A stretch of 64,000 nt of DNA from Holothuria scabra. Its lineage: Eukaryota; Echinodermata; Holothuroidea; Aspidochirotida; Holothuriidae. The DNA lies in NCBI GenBank assembly GCA_037179385.1, contig CM074195.1, forward strand, positions 7,579,787-7,643,786, read 5' to 3'. How positions within the stretch are numbered: position 1 is the first letter of the stretch; each line of letters begins with the position of its first letter. Shown here piece after piece: positions 1 to 12,970 of the stretch. Below the pieces are notes generated by a model that worked only from the letters and a program-made list of their open reading frames with translations, ran no database searches and was not told the origin of the DNA. Position numbers and translations under genes: made by a program.

Positions 1-2330
1 GAGATAGTATATATTTTCATTATTAAAAACTGCTTAAAATGTAATTTCAAGAGGTCTGTACGACTTTGTGGTAGTTCAAGGGCTACTTGTTGTTGGTAAA
101 CTGGTATATTAAGAAGATTTCGGAAATAATTCCAGGAACGTGGCATCAAGCTTTGTGCCTGGTCTTTGTGACTTTGAGCAGCGATTGTCAAACCAGTGAG
201 TTAGTAACAGATAAAGTGTAAAATGTATTGATTTGGTTGATATCCATCGCTCTCAATTTGACGCCTGCATCACGTATTTCTCTCAATAACGAAAAGGAGA
301 CAACCTTGATCAAAAAGGGTTAAGGTTGACCGGTGTCTTTCTAAAGTACCTTTTATGTGGATGGACATTAGGGACAACCTGCTACTTTAGAGCGCCACCA
401 AAGTTTAAGGCAGCGTACCTAGGAAGTTCGTCCATTTTTAACGAAGGGATAAATAGTGAAAAAAATTACCATCAAAGGCTTGCACATTCGATATTTAGGG
501 TAAGTTTGAGCAGGAGTGGCGAACTTCCTGATGGAAGATGTATGTGTTGTTGTTTATGAGCGCCGTTGGAGGAAAGAAACGATATCCACCGAGGCAAAGC
601 TGTTTTATTCAGTGTCCGTTTTAAAGCGGCTTATTGAGTTGGTTCATGAAATCCAACAAATTTTTTCTAATCCTGTTAAGTTTTCTTCACATATCAGTGA
701 CAAATGGTGAAACTTAGACAACCTCCATATCCTGCATACAAATAACTGTTTTATGAGTGGGAACTGAACGGTCCAATTCAGTTATCATAATTTGTGAGCG
801 TACACTTTTTCAAATTAGGCAGAAAACCGTTACAAGTCAGGACACCACAAAATTTAAAATTTTAACTTTTTTCGAAACTATTAGCTATCAAACTATGAAA
901 CCTGATTTATTATGCTAATTGTAGCATTGTTATAGGGTAGGCACCATTTAACACTCTCTTATAAGTTAGCAACATCAACTCAATGATCCCCTTTAAAACC
1001 CGGGGAACGCAAATTCATATTTTAGGTCCCTAGACTTATTTTGGACAATGTATGTTTTGCCTAAATCATTTGTTGGTCTGTCGGTTTGGCTCCCTGCCTT
1101 TCTATCTGCTTTTCCTTTTGTCGATTTGTCTGTCCGTCTGCTTGCTTATATGCTTGGTTGTTTTTATTCAACGAGTTTACTTCAGTAGGGCACTGCTACT
1201 ATCGTTTTTAGCGTCTTCTGTTTTCACGATGTTAACAAGCTAAAATATCAGTAGGATGATTGGCTTATACTTTTTTACAAAAACATTAAATCGAAATGCA
1301 CAGTCTTTATAAAGCTGAAGTAATCGTATTAATGAAATCCCACAGTGAGCGGAAGCCCCTCCTCACAGTGCACATGAGTTGTACTGACCCATTCAACGAT
1401 CGAACCCCTCACACTCTGATTAGGCCTGTGAAGTTTTGTTACTCTTAATACCCCCTCAACAAGTTTTTGTAGAAATATTCCGGTGTCAATTTTATAGGGT
1501 TTCAAACAAAAGAGAATGATTTCATTCATTCTAACCCCACACCTACACAATTTTCAAAACTCAAGATATTCATGTTTAAATTGTGTGTTACTTTTGTCAA
1601 AAAAAGACTCCCAGTTGCTTCAAGGTTACAAAATGTTATGCAATTCAGGCAGATTTTATCCAAAGTCTTTTGTTGTTCTTTAAAATTGAAGGTAATAATT
1701 TGATCTCGCAACTTCACACCAGTCACGTGACACATTGAATATTGTTCGTTTAAGGTTGAGCAGAAAATTTTGTGAGTACACAGTTTGCAGCTTTAAAGTG
1801 TCTGCATATTTCATTTGCATGTGTGAACATTAAAAATTAGCAGATGCTCAATTAATCTGTCTGTATTCACAAAATGCAATGTGTTACTACCATGGTTGAA
1901 TATTAAAGAGTCATAACTTCTGAAGGTGACAAGCTATTGACATGGTTTTTTTTTTCTTTTTTATTTGCTTTTTTTTTAAGCTCTCGAAATTTGTAACCAC
2001 AATATCCCTTTTAAACAGTTTAGACCTATATAAAGTCGCTATGTTAGTGGTGATCGATAAGTTCGTAGTTCTAAAAAGCATATTCTGGAGACCAAATATG
2101 TTTTCAAAATGCACAGAATAATAAAAAAGGAAAAAGAAAAAAGAAATTCGTTACTTCCGACTGGGTCGCTGAGTCAGGTGTACCTTGACAACCTTTCGCC
2201 CATGCGAGCATGCTCGGCCAAAAGCGTTTTAATTATTCGTGTACCTACATCGACAATTATACTGGTATAGCCTACTATGCAAACGGTTAAAGTACAACAT
2301 CACCTTGTGATCCATCCTCAAGATGTATGC
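1..2330. other. No recognised gene
   Basis: AT-rich sequence with only short, chance-like open frames on both strands. I see no domain, RNA gene or clear repeat. Confidence 0.6.
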
Positions 2331-2344
2331 CTGCGACTAGTTAC

Positions 2345-2468
2345 ATGAGGTTTTACGGCTCCGTGTCCAACAAACTGGTGTAACTTCGAGCTGGCCAAGG
2401 TCTTTTATCCAGTTGTGGCTCACTGGCTTCTTTTCTCAATTCCATTGCTAACGCCTAGCACCAAACAC
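2345..2468 (-). mobile_element. SINE copy, left arm of a fold-back pair (minus)
   Basis: It reads on the minus strand as the body of the tRNA-derived SINE seen elsewhere: TGGTGCTAGGCGTTAGCAATGG ending GGAGCCGTAAAACCTC. The tRNA-like head is missing. It faces the next copy in inverted orientation about 30 bp away. Confidence 0.7.
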
Positions 2469-2496
2469 AACGCTTTAAAAACGGAACATATTACCG

Positions 2497-2646
2497 TTGT
2501 GATTGGTGCTTAGCATAAGCAATGGAGTAGGCAAAACAAACCAGTGAGCAACAACTGGAAAAAAGTCCTTGGCCGGCTCGACTTGAAACAATCGGTTATG
2601 GATACTGGGCCGTAAAACTTCATCTAACCTAACCTAACCTAACCAA
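2497..2646 (+). mobile_element. SINE copy, right arm of a fold-back pair (plus), CTAAC tail
   Basis: Body of the SINE (GTGCTTAGCATAAGCAATGG, then CCAGTGAGCAACAACTGG, then GGGCCGTAAAACTTCATC), ending in a tail of about five CTAAC units. The tail shows how the 3' end of this family grows. Confidence 0.75.
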
Positions 2647-3119
2647 GCAATGAAAACGGCATCTTGGCACCTTGTATATAGAAAATATAATCTTTGAACA
2701 CATGTGTGTTTTCGGCATCCCCCGTGTATGATGGGAAATCCGTCATGTCACCTGAGCAATTGATAGCATATGCATTTCTTTATAGTATTTCATATAGTCA
2801 TATACAACTAACACATGTCTTGAGTGCAATAGTAAGAATTATTTCATGATTTGAAAAATTCCACTTTCTATTCAACGGAGCGAGGGGGAGTTGAATATTA
2901 TGTTCTATTTTATGCAGGGAAAATGATGAAGCGAACTAAATAGTACTGAATATTCCACTGCTTTATTTTCTGTACCACGAAGTATAACATTTGACGGAAA
3001 ATAAATAAACAATAAGAATTGCTAATTTGAGAAACAAGCAGGGTTTTCGAATGAAAAGAGTACCAAAAGGTATCTAAATCAGTTTCAATACTTGGCTAAA
3101 CTATCGTATAGCCAGGTTT

Positions 3120-3164
3120 TCCTTTTTTTTCTTCTTCTTCTTCTTCTTTTTTTTTTTTTTTTTG
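3120..3164. repeat. T/TTC-rich run
   Basis: T9, then five TTC units, then T17. The poly-lysine frame on the other strand is an artefact of it. Confidence 0.9.
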
Positions 3165-3552
3165 TCTGGAGTGGCCAACTGCAGGGTTAGATCGCTGACC
3201 AAGGGAGGAGTCTCGAGAATGGCTCTCAGGGGATGTGGGTCTCTTCCTCCACCTCTCCTGAGAAATTTTGTATACTTAGTATCATTAGATGCAACTGGTG
3301 GAATAATAATCATCATTTGAAGTCCAGTTTTTGGTTCCATTGCAAAATACTCTTTTGCCAAATTTGTTGGAGGTAACGGTGCCCTTCCCCAACCCTCTGA
3401 CTACGCCATTGCTTGGCTTCACACTCTGTGAACTTCAGGAAATAGTAGAGGTTTTTCCTGAGAAAGCAACTCATCTTTGGGAATGTAGAACATTATCTAT
3501 ATCGCCTTAATACCCCACCAAGTGACAAACATCATTCAGGGTCTTTCGCTAC

Positions 3553-3795
3553 GGTACATAGCATCCGACTTGGCTAGAGATAGTTACTTGCAGCTGGGGG
3601 GTCTAGAGTTTGACTCCGGGCTGCGTCATACCGGAGACCTTAAAAAGGAAACCTACTGTCATTGTGCTTGGTGCTCAGCATATGCAATAGAGTAGGGAGA
3701 ACAAACCCATAAGCCTCCATTGGAAAAAATGCCACGGCCAATCCGGCTTAACTACTTAATTAGAAACCGGGCCGTAGAATCTCATCTTATATACC
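3553..3795 (+). mobile_element. Full-length tRNA-derived SINE
   Basis: The copy has a tRNA-like head with a B-box-like GAGTTTGACTCCGG, then TCATACCGGAGACCTTAAAA, then the body CATTGTGCTTGGTGCTCAGC and CAATAGAGTAGGGAGAACAA, and the 3' part GAAACCGGGCCGTAGAATCTC. It is the longest copy in the window and defines the family. Confidence 0.8.
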
Positions 3796-3799
3796 AACT

Positions 3800-5550
3800 A
3801 CATGGCATCCTAGACCTAATTATTCCACAATTTCGAAGGCTCTTCTAACAAAACTGTTACAAAATGTTTTCCTTTTTATATTGCTTTCTCACATTTTTTG
3901 GCAGAATAAAATGTTTACTGCGTTCATGACGGAATAACAATGCACTCATGAACATTTTCTTTTGATCCGAGAAGCATGTTTAACTGTTGCTTGGTGGACT
4001 AAACTTTCTCAACCACCGGCTTTGCTGAGTAGACGCCAAACGTGAAGGATACGTGCGGGAGAGGGGGTGCGGTCATGCCAAAACCATTTATTAGAAAAAG
4101 AAAACGGAAGCAGCTGCATTTCATACTTGAAAATATTTCTTGTTAAAAAACGTTTTATTGCAGAAAACTATAATGGAATATGACCATTGATATGAATTTG
4201 AAAAACCAATCATTGTAAACAAAAATGATTCACGTGAAGACAACACATGCTTTTGGAAATATTAATGTTTGTTGAAGATGTTTCTGATCATTCTCATTAG
4301 ACGAGAGAGTTCCCAAAATTATAAGTATAAAAGATGTCCCCGAATCGGTAGCATAGCCAAGTCACGGAAGGAAGGGTGTCCGCCAATTTATGATGGGGAA
4401 AGCAACAAATATGGGAAGCAAGTTTCCCCTAGTGCGGTTTGCGGTGGATCATGGTAAGTACCACGGCATCTTAAAATATGATTTTGATCTGGATATTCTG
4501 CCACATATTTTTGCGATGAGAACGGGGAACATTGAACCCTTTGAATATTAGATCCCTGGGGACCTCTTGGAAAACTCTTTCGCATAGTAATGCACTCCCC
4601 ACAAGTGTTACAGATCTGTTGGCTCTTCCCAAGGTTCTGGAGGTTCAATGTTCCCAGAATTCAACGATCGGATTAGGGGTAACGAATTACACACACGGAA
4701 AATCGCACCGTGGAAAAAATGAACCCACGTAACCTTGATATATCCCGGCTGCTTGTGTGACATAGTGTTCAGTACCAACCTTAACCCCCCCCCCCCCATT
4801 TGGAAGGTCGTCGTCAATCAAAACACGACCCCCAATAAGTCTCTTGTCAAACTCAAATAGTCGGTAATGGAACTGTATTCAGAGAATTAAAAACAAATCG
4901 GGTATTCCAGTAATCAAAGTTAAAAATGACAATAATGTTGTCATGGGACTAAAATTTTTGTTTTGTTACATAAATCACGATCCTAAGGGCAATCAAACTA
5001 GTACCACAATTAAAATCAAATACCAAAATATTTTGGATGAATATTGCACTTATTCACTTTGACCATCATCTTCCTTTCAAATTAACTTTCCTTTAGCTGG
5101 TACCAAAGTTTTTCTCTTTTTCCTTGGGGGTGATGATTTGAACCTAATTTTCCAATTTTGAAAAATATTGTGAAGTAGGGTACCAAAGGCAAACAGGATT
5201 ATTTAAGAAGACCAGAAAATAAAATGACAATAATTTAAAAAAATGGAAGTTAAACCATGAGAATTGTAAAATCACATGATCATAAAAATTCTCTCAAAGT
5301 CGATTATTTAAAACTTGGAAATATTTCAGTGGATCTAAAGTATAATGTCTCAAAAATGTGTTTCAAAGCATGACAAACAAATTCAAATGGTTTACTTCCT
5401 ACCTAACTGGGACATTCCTGTTATAACTAAGCAGGATTACTAAAACAACTTTTGGCAGTATCTGCTATATTAAGAACACCTGATGATTTAAATATAAACA
5501 AGTGATGTCAATATTTTAACAATGAGGATCCCATTAACAGTATCAATATT
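3800..5550. other. No recognised gene; poly-C run near 4787
   Basis: AT-rich DNA with short frames only, plus an 11-bp C run near 4787-4797. Confidence 0.6.
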
Positions 5551-5835
5551 CAGGGGTGCAAATCCCGGGGGGGGGGCAAATGAAAAAGTGGGGGCCAAAT
5601 AGTAATTTGCCCCCCCCCCCCAAAAAAAAAAAAATTGAGTAGACCTAAAAATACGGTCACCTTTTTCGTTTTTTTTCGTTCGAAACAGTTTTTCTGAACC
5701 TTCGAAAATGCTAGAACATAAGAGCTTTCGGGGGCTTCGCTCCTTGGACCCCCAGAGGGGCGTTGCCCCTGCATTCCACCAGGGGCCCTTTGGGGCTTCG
5801 TGCTTCATGCTCGCGGTGTTCGCCACGTGTGCACA
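5551..5835. repeat. Homopolymer-rich repeat with GGGGCTTCGCTCC core
   Basis: The stretch holds a G10 run (5567-5576), a C12 run joined to A13 (5610-5634), and then GGGGGCTTCGCTCCTTGGAC and GCGTTGCCCCTGC. This style of sequence is common in non-autonomous elements of marine invertebrates, and the core resembles that of the element at 18.8-19.1 kb. Open frames here are products of base composition. Confidence 0.45.
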
Positions 5836-5839
5836 GTTT

Positions 5840-8800
5840 AATACTCATAGGAACATCATAAGCATTTTCGCCCCACTCCCAAACAGAGATTTGCGCAATG
5901 CCAATATTATTCTTATTATTCTCATGGCTGAGTTCGATCACTCAATCATCTTTATAATTGCTTTATGACCAACATTTGATGTTTTGCAATGAGATTCATA
6001 TGAACTACAGTATGGAGTTATCGTTTTAACTGTGTACACTATCACTGTATTCAATAAAACATAGAAATGTTCAAGTACAATTAAAAGAGAAGGAAAAGAC
6101 GAAACAACTTGTTAATACTAAGTCTTGGTTAAGATGCATGAATAAAATATTGCATAGGAATTTAGACACATGGAATACAAGCTTCTTTTGAAGTGTTTAT
6201 ATTTGTATATAAAACAATCCAAAAAGCCTGAAAAAGTAAGAAGACACACAAAAAGAATCATAAAATTGCAAAATAATCTTTGAAAGAGGAAAAGTGATTG
6301 ATATCCTTTATATCTTTCAGATAGTTTCTATACGCAAAATGTTAACAGAAGCTAGCCTGCATGTACGAAAATGACTTCTACCTCATTCATACCACACCTT
6401 GGAATTATAAGCCTCCCATTAGAGTCGGTCATTACTTGGGTTTATCATCCTTATATCTCCTCCTCGTGTTAAAGGGCTCAAAAATATATAAAAGGGTCTG
6501 ATAAACTAGATCAAAACTAGTTTGTCCAAACTTTCTTCGACCAATAATTAACAATTCCACATTTGTACACAATGTATATTTTCAGGACAGAAAAATTTCA
6601 CACTGAATGTTTTTGCTTCTCTTGTGACTATGATTTGACGCTCAGTATGCCAAAAACACATACTGTGCAGTGCAACCAGAGGTTTATGTATACACTGTAC
6701 ATATTACTTAGGGGCCAATCGGGCCCCCTTCCCTGTAAAAGCTACAGACCAGAGCAAATCTTTAGAGACATTTGTCCCACGGATTCACGGCTCTTTAAGC
6801 CAGCATATTAAGTCGGTTTCGAAATTCACCAATTTTTTTCCAAACCAGTAACTTTTTCTTGAAATACTCATGACACATGGGTAGGCTTAAACAGTATCCT
6901 TCAAAGAAATGAATGTTTCATGAGTGATTTGTAAATGATTCAATTCGGATTTTAAAAATCAATGACCGGCACGTTTTTAAATTACCTACAAAACCATCAG
7001 AGCCTGGATACAAATAAACAAAGTTTCAACTTCCTGTGTAACTAATCGGAAGTCCAACTTGACAAAGTGCACCTTAAGTCAAAAAAATAAAAAATGTATT
7101 ACAGACTATGTAAAATGACTTCTACCAGTCCAACTCCCATCCTCATAGGACATTCCTGATCTGAGATATAAAAAGTTAACGTTTTTTCACTCAACTTTAA
7201 AAGGTGCATTGCCCCATAATTTGTGATGTCATTGTTGTTCTACTCAAATTTAATCTTTGCATTCCTTTGTTTTTCTGAAATTTACCACGCCTTGTACCAA
7301 TTTGTGTTACCACCCTTACTCTTATGTGGGAGGGGGGTGTAATTAATTAAAGCCCTCTCTGTTCAATATGCTACGCGAGCAAACAAGAAGTGTTTCAGGT
7401 CAAAAAAACATTTTTTGTTTTAAAGGGAAACAAAGCAGGTAATGTGAGTTGCTCAAAAGGAAAGTCACAAAGCATGGCTCAAAAGAACAATTTGTTTTAA
7501 GTGAATAAAACAACAGCTTCAATCAGTGATTAAGCCATTCATACTTGCACGCATTCAGGCTGCCATGTTAAACTATATAATAATTTATGTCACATGTGGA
7601 CTGAGAAACAAAAAAACTAACTACAATATTAAAAGGAAAATATTCATTGTTTAGTGAGATAACTCAATATCCCATTTTAAAACAGTTACATTGTGGCAGC
7701 ATTTGTAAGGAAATTTTTTAATCTGTCACTTGTGCAGGTACAACTACAACTTGGCAGTTTTGAAAGGGTTACTTATGTGTTGTATCCCTTACCTTAAACT
7801 TGTTTGTTTGCTTGCAACTTAAAAATATTTACACCTAAAGTTCACCTTCCAAAATTTTAGTTAAATGAAGAAAATTGTAGATTCGTTCATCTTTTATATA
7901 CCATGGCAAATGTTGGACAGTCGAGGGTATAGCAATGTTCCTCGGCAGTTGTTGGAGTAGTCCTCAAGTCAAAGTAAGGAAGCTTTGTGGTGACATGAAA
8001 TTTACGTGAACTGCCAAGGAGGTGTTTTTAACATGAGTAATACTGTACTTCCACTTGGTGTTTCATATATTTTATGTAATAATATTTTATACAATTGGCA
8101 AAAACAGTAAATTGTCATTCGGAATATTTTAACAAAGTTTTCATTTGTTCAGTTCGTAGCGCTAAATTTTCCAATACTAAACACGGGGCAAGAGCTTTTC
8201 ATGAAGCACAAAAAAACTCGTTTTATTATACTTATTTGAATTTTCACATGGCAGGGGATCTCTAATCTCATAGCATTGATTCAATGTGAACTGATGATAA
8301 AGTACCTCGTCACTCATTATTCCTGTATATTGACTTAAAAACTTAATGTGGTCCATTCATGTAGCCTCTGAATCCTTAGGTTCTCAAAAGGGACAGGCAA
8401 ACCCCTAACAAGCTTAAAGAAAATTGGGTCTTCTCTACAAGGTAGGACAAAAGAGAATTACTGGATCGTGGATACAGGCTTCAAAGTGGTCCAATTAATA
8501 AATAAGGAGATTTTAAAGGAGGATTCTGTTTCATGTATAGGAACATGTAGGAGTTTTCAAGAATATATAGGATTTTGCGTTTTGCCATAAACTATCACAT
8601 AATCAATGAATTTGTTTTCTGCTTTCAGTATTTTTATAAATATTATTGTAATACAATTCTGTAAAACTGATGCTAAATGGATGCTTTAAGTGTTTGAATA
8701 CAAATAATTTAATGCTCCCTACAGCAGACTTTCTAAGTTTGGATGAAGTGCCGCACAGGGAGTTTGCTAATTTGGCAATTGCGACCCTGGGAGAGAAGCA

Positions 8801-9860
8801 AAAGCCTTCCTTTTCCAAAAGTTATGTTTTTCAGAAAGGACTCAGATGTTAAATGACTCATAGTTTAGTCCAATTCTGAAGAATATTCTTCAACCCAATT
8901 TTCAATTTTTTTTTCTTCTTGAATCATCTAAATAAAACTGATAAAACATCTCAAAGGATTCAATTTTTTATCAAGCCCATGAAACTACCAAGAAAATTTC
9001 AGTTCGTACTTTCCAAGGAGCTGAAGTGGCAATTAAAAGATAAACAATGTTGAAAAAATTACCATTAGACTGGTTTTAGTGAAAATAAACTCGAGTGTGG
9101 TGGATATGATTTCATGGTAATTTTCTTCCCTGTGAGACCAAATTTTATTCCACTTGTTAATGTTCGCTTATTGTTTAACATTTTTTGTACGCCATACAAA
9201 ACCAAGTCACGCGCAGCCATTTCATGATGCAGTTTCTGCTTTGTTTGAAGGCTTTTCATTGACTGCAGTTTTTCGAGTGAGCCCTGTGCAACTGAATGGT
9301 GTTCTCCTTTTGTTTCATACTGAGAAATCCTTGCGAAGACCTACACTTTTATGTAATAATGCAATAGTATCAAACATGATCCATGAATGTATTTAAATGT
9401 AAGACCTTTATAAACGCCAAAATCCCTAATTTTGTTTGTGCTTTGATGCATTACTTCAAACAAACGCGTTTCCCTTATATATACAACAGTGTATGTGGTG
9501 CAAAACTTACTGTTAGGAGGACATGGCCCAGTAAGCAACGGAGTGAGGAACATAAGGATCTCTTGGAAGATTTCATCCAGGTAATTCATTAGTCGTTGAC
9601 AGAAATTATAGGTTAATATAGGAAAATAGACTAAAAATCAGAAAAAAAGAGGAAAAATAGTATTTTTGAAATTTATAGGAAATTACGGGAAATAAAGAAT
9701 CACTTTGATGCCTGTGAATGTGTCCCCCTGTTGGATAGGGGTTGCAGATTGTGCCCACGGTGTTTCCCACCTGACGTAAGAGGAAACAAGAAGAAAGGAT
9801 TTAAACCATATCTGAACTCTACATATTTGCAACCGTCTCTATTGCAACCTAATCTTTTTA
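5840..9860. other. No recognised gene
   Basis: Four kilobases of AT-rich sequence. The few frames of 60 to 80 codons overlap one another on both strands and match nothing I know. It may include the 3' flank of the ATPase gene. Confidence 0.55.
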
Positions 9861-9916
9861 TCTAGTTGACACTATATAACACATTTGTGTTGGTGTGTCG
9901 TCAAATCGTATCTAAC
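9861..9916 (+). repeat. Nested-hairpin repeat, copy 1
   Basis: It begins TCTAGTTGACAC, has AACACATTTGTGTT as the inner stem-loop and GACAC/GTGTC as the outer stem, and ends ATCTAAC. It belongs to a five-copy family of about 57 bp in this window. Confidence 0.65.
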
Positions 9917-10894
9917 TTACCAATTTGATCAATTCTCTGATGTATTTAAAATGAACTCTGAATATTCACATAAAGTCTTACAAGTATGCCTTTCATACTT
10001 ATTCAGATTTACGCACCATGATCACTGAGATTTTGAGCTAGAATCCTGACAAAGCAAGACAAACAAAACAACCCCAAAACTCAGGAGAAGTTACCATTGT
10101 ACCAATATCTCCCCATTCAGGATGAATCAGGATGCATGACAGTACCGAAACAAGTTTACCGAAAATATTTAAAAAATTGAAAGCGGGAGGATGTCAAACT
10201 AATAAGCTACAGGCAGATTTAGGGCGCAGTCCCTAGAAGGGATAAAGTGAGATGGGTATTTCACTTAGGAACAATCTACAGTTTATCCTTCTGAAATGAA
10301 CTGTCATAAAGAAATGAAAGTTTGATTTGAGGTGTGGAACTGGTTAGCCATATGATGTTAAGTTGTAATTTAAAGACATAGACTTCTCCAACATTTGTTG
10401 TAATCAGAGGTGAAAAGCAATTACCCTTCAAGGCTAGAACTATACCTGTTGTTTGTAACTAGCATGAGCTATCTTCAGACACTAGTATATGATGCATCCT
10501 TTAAACGTCAGGCCATTATGGTATCCATCTCACTCTCCAAATTCTGATTGGTTTCATCCAGCTCCCGGGGTTTCTTTTGCAAAATACCACGACGGCACTT
10601 AGACAGAAATTTCCTCAATGTTTTATTAGGAATGACGTAAAACTAAAACAAGAGAAAAATATACGATTTTTAGCTGAGAGTGAGAATGAAGGCAACAGAG
10701 AAAATTTAAGTTCTGTGTTTGGACTAGAATTTTTGTATTTATTTTCTATAATGGAGGACATGGATCATTCAAGGGTGTCAAGATTCAAAATGGTGCAATA
10801 CATAAATCAAAATCAGGAAACACTTGCCCAAATCATGTAAGATATACATGAAATCCAATCATTCTTGAAAATTCTCTGCACCAACCACAATGAC

Positions 10895-11005
10895 AGTAGA
10901 TTCCAATGACTCCAATTTTGTAGTTTTCGGTATGAACCGGCCAGGAGTTTGGCTCCAGACCACCTTGCTGTTAGTCAGATGCTTAACCAGGCAGTCAATG
11001 AGAAT
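10895..11005 (-). mobile_element. SINE head fragment (minus)
   Basis: On the minus strand it reads CTGCCTGGTTAAGCATCTGA, then GGAGCCAAACTCCTGGCCGG and TTCATACCGAAAACTA. This is the tRNA-like head only; the body is absent. Confidence 0.65.
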
Positions 11006-11129
11006 CCCTAATGAGAATTGACTACCTTCAACCCAATCATTGGGCATTAAAAACCCATTAAAGAGCATAGCGGTGTGGACGTATAAAATAAGGAAACCTC
11101 TAATTTTGCAGTCAAAATTATAATCCATA

Positions 11130-11925
11130 CATATGAAGAGATGGAAACTGACCTCAAACCTTTTTTAGAAGAGTTTCCAAATTTTTCCTAAACATTTTTG
11201 TCTGTTATTGTATATGGGTATGGACAGAATTTGTTGTAAGAAATTTATTCAAAATTTTCTGTGTGTGCTTGTTAACCTCCTTAGATGAATGGCGTGTTCA
11301 TCTCTGAAACAGATAAATGCTCCCTGAAAACATTTATTTAATATTTTTCTCACCTCAGCTGTAACTTTAACTTTGATACTTAAAAAATGCACACAGCATG
11401 AAAAATCAAATTGAAAACCCAGCTATGAATAAAAGTTGTTAGGTTGACGCTCCCATATTTTTACAAAAAGGGGCTGGATTCACTATATGGGGGTTGAGCT
11501 AAAAACTTCCATGGTTAATGATTACAAGCATTGATAAATAAAGACCCTGAGGGTCGGCCCTTGGGAAATTTGTAAAGTTACGCTGTTGAAGGTGACTTTC
11601 CAGTGTACAATATACCTAAAGTAATAACAGAAACTAACTTGTGTTTAAAGACAATGTTCAAATGATGTTTGTGGCTAAAGAGTGTTGTGCAAAGTTTCTT
11701 TTCCTTTAAAATGGGGTTTAGGTTAGGCTTGTTGGAGTTTTACACCTCATAGTTTTGGTTTAACCTATCACCACTTACCGATTTTTTTCAGTTACGGGTG
11801 ACGTGATTGCTTTGTCTACTTACTTACTTCTCCCTCCTGGATCTATGCTAGCAAAATATTACACCAATATCCTGAAAGCAGAAGATGTGATAAGTTCCAA
11901 TCATTTATTAAAAAATTGTCCCTAC
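11130..11925. other. Probable location of the missing ATPase C-terminal exon(s)
   Basis: The last transport helix and tail should be encoded at coordinates below 11926. No convincing exon was found here. A hydrophobic frame at 10990-11130 (CKIRGFLILYVHTAMLFNGF) is a weak candidate. Confidence 0.25.
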
Positions 11926-12014
11926 CTCAAAAACTGACAACAGCCATTCAAAAGGCCAGCACAATGAGACAACTGACACAGATAATAAGGCAATCACCAC
12001 CAGTACATATGGAA
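11926..12014 (-). CDS. ATP13A3: ATP13A exon: M9 helix
   Basis: The 89-bp exon, with acceptor GTATTCTCCAG and donor GTAGGG, encodes PYVLVVIALLSVSVVSLCWP and then FEWLLSVFE. The split codon A|TT fits the previous exon. Position, hydrophobicity and the P-x-x-W/V...F(E) pattern match the M9 region of P5B ATPases. No exon after it was convincingly found. Confidence 0.78.
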
Positions 12015-12639
12015 CTGGAGAATACAATCAGGGAAAATTTGAGTGCTGAAAAATTGCCAGAAAAGCATCTTTAATAAAATACTTCATAGGACTGTGAAAC
12101 ATACAAGTAATGTCTTAGATCTTACAAACCATAATAACCATTTTTCATCAGAACAATGCTCCAACACACAATAGGGGTGCTGAGGAATATTGAATGAAGC
12201 ATTAATAATGCGAGATAAATGTTTATATTCATGTAAGGGCCAAAGCCACAGAGAAGAGGGCAGCAGACAGGAAACGAGAGTGACTGATGAGGGAACTCAT
12301 GAAACAAACATTACGTGCAAGACTGCATAATTTTTGTAGTAGCTGGCAAGAGCCAACCAGATCTGGGGACGAATAACAACTTAGCTTGATTGTGAATTCC
12401 ACAATAAAATTTTGGGTGTTTTCGAAAAAACAAGATTGCCTTTGTCCCATCAAATCCCGTTGAAAGCGTTATGCTTATTACATATTAGACAGTCAGTCAA
12501 CATTCTCGTAAATATTCCAAGAATACATGGAAAGAAAAAGAATAAAACTTCCACACGGAATTCTTGGGCATTATAATTTGAAACCAAAGAGAAAGCTACT
12601 ACCATTATGGCTCTAAATATTAACATCACTAAACCTTTA

Positions 12640-12970
12640 ACAAGATGAACAAATTTGACAAGCTCATTTTCCCAGCAAAGTTTTTCAGGGTTCATACACA
12701 TTCCAACAAAATGACAAAATTCAATGACTTTTCCATGACTCTTAAAGTCCTTGACTGATATTTTCAGAACCTTGAAAACAATCAGATCCCACACTTTTAT
12801 CTTGACTGACAAGAAATGGATATGAGCAATAAGAGAATCATAACAATTAGTCCTTCTTAAACATTTTCTGACTTTTCCATTGCTTTGGGGAAATTGCTTA
12901 AATTTTCAGTCTCTCCGGTTCCGGAAATTCAAATTTCAGTTTTCCCTCACTTTCTAGGATTTTTAGAACA
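12640..12970. repeat. Repeat with CATGACTTTTCC-type words
   Basis: TCAATGACTTTTCCATGACT, then TCTGACTTTTCCATTGC, then TCTCCGGTTCCGGAAATTC. This style is common in dispersed non-autonomous repeats of many animals. The 120-codon minus frame here is not similar to any protein I know. Confidence 0.4.

Noticed and set aside
2625..2646. CTAAC repeats that look like an interstitial telomere
   Set aside because: The run is only about five units, the unit is a pentamer, and it sits at the 3' end of a SINE body, so it is the SINE tail.
3101..3361. Minus frame ending in poly-lysine
   Set aside because: The lysines come from the T/TTC run; the rest matches nothing.
5488..5968. Overlapping frames rich in Gly/Pro/Phe
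   Set aside because: They are composition effects of the homopolymer-rich repeat.
10990..11130. Hydrophobic minus frame as the final ATPase membrane exon
   Set aside because: The acceptor (GGTTTGAG) is weak, the match to the family is poor, and the frame runs into the SINE head. Kept only as a weak candidate location.
12122..12307. Hydrophobic minus frame near the M9 exon
   Set aside because: It precedes the M9 exon in transcript order, does not match M8-M9 and its phase does not fit.
12450..12812. 120-codon minus frame
   Set aside because: It overlaps a dispersed CATGACTTTTCC-type repeat and resembles no protein.
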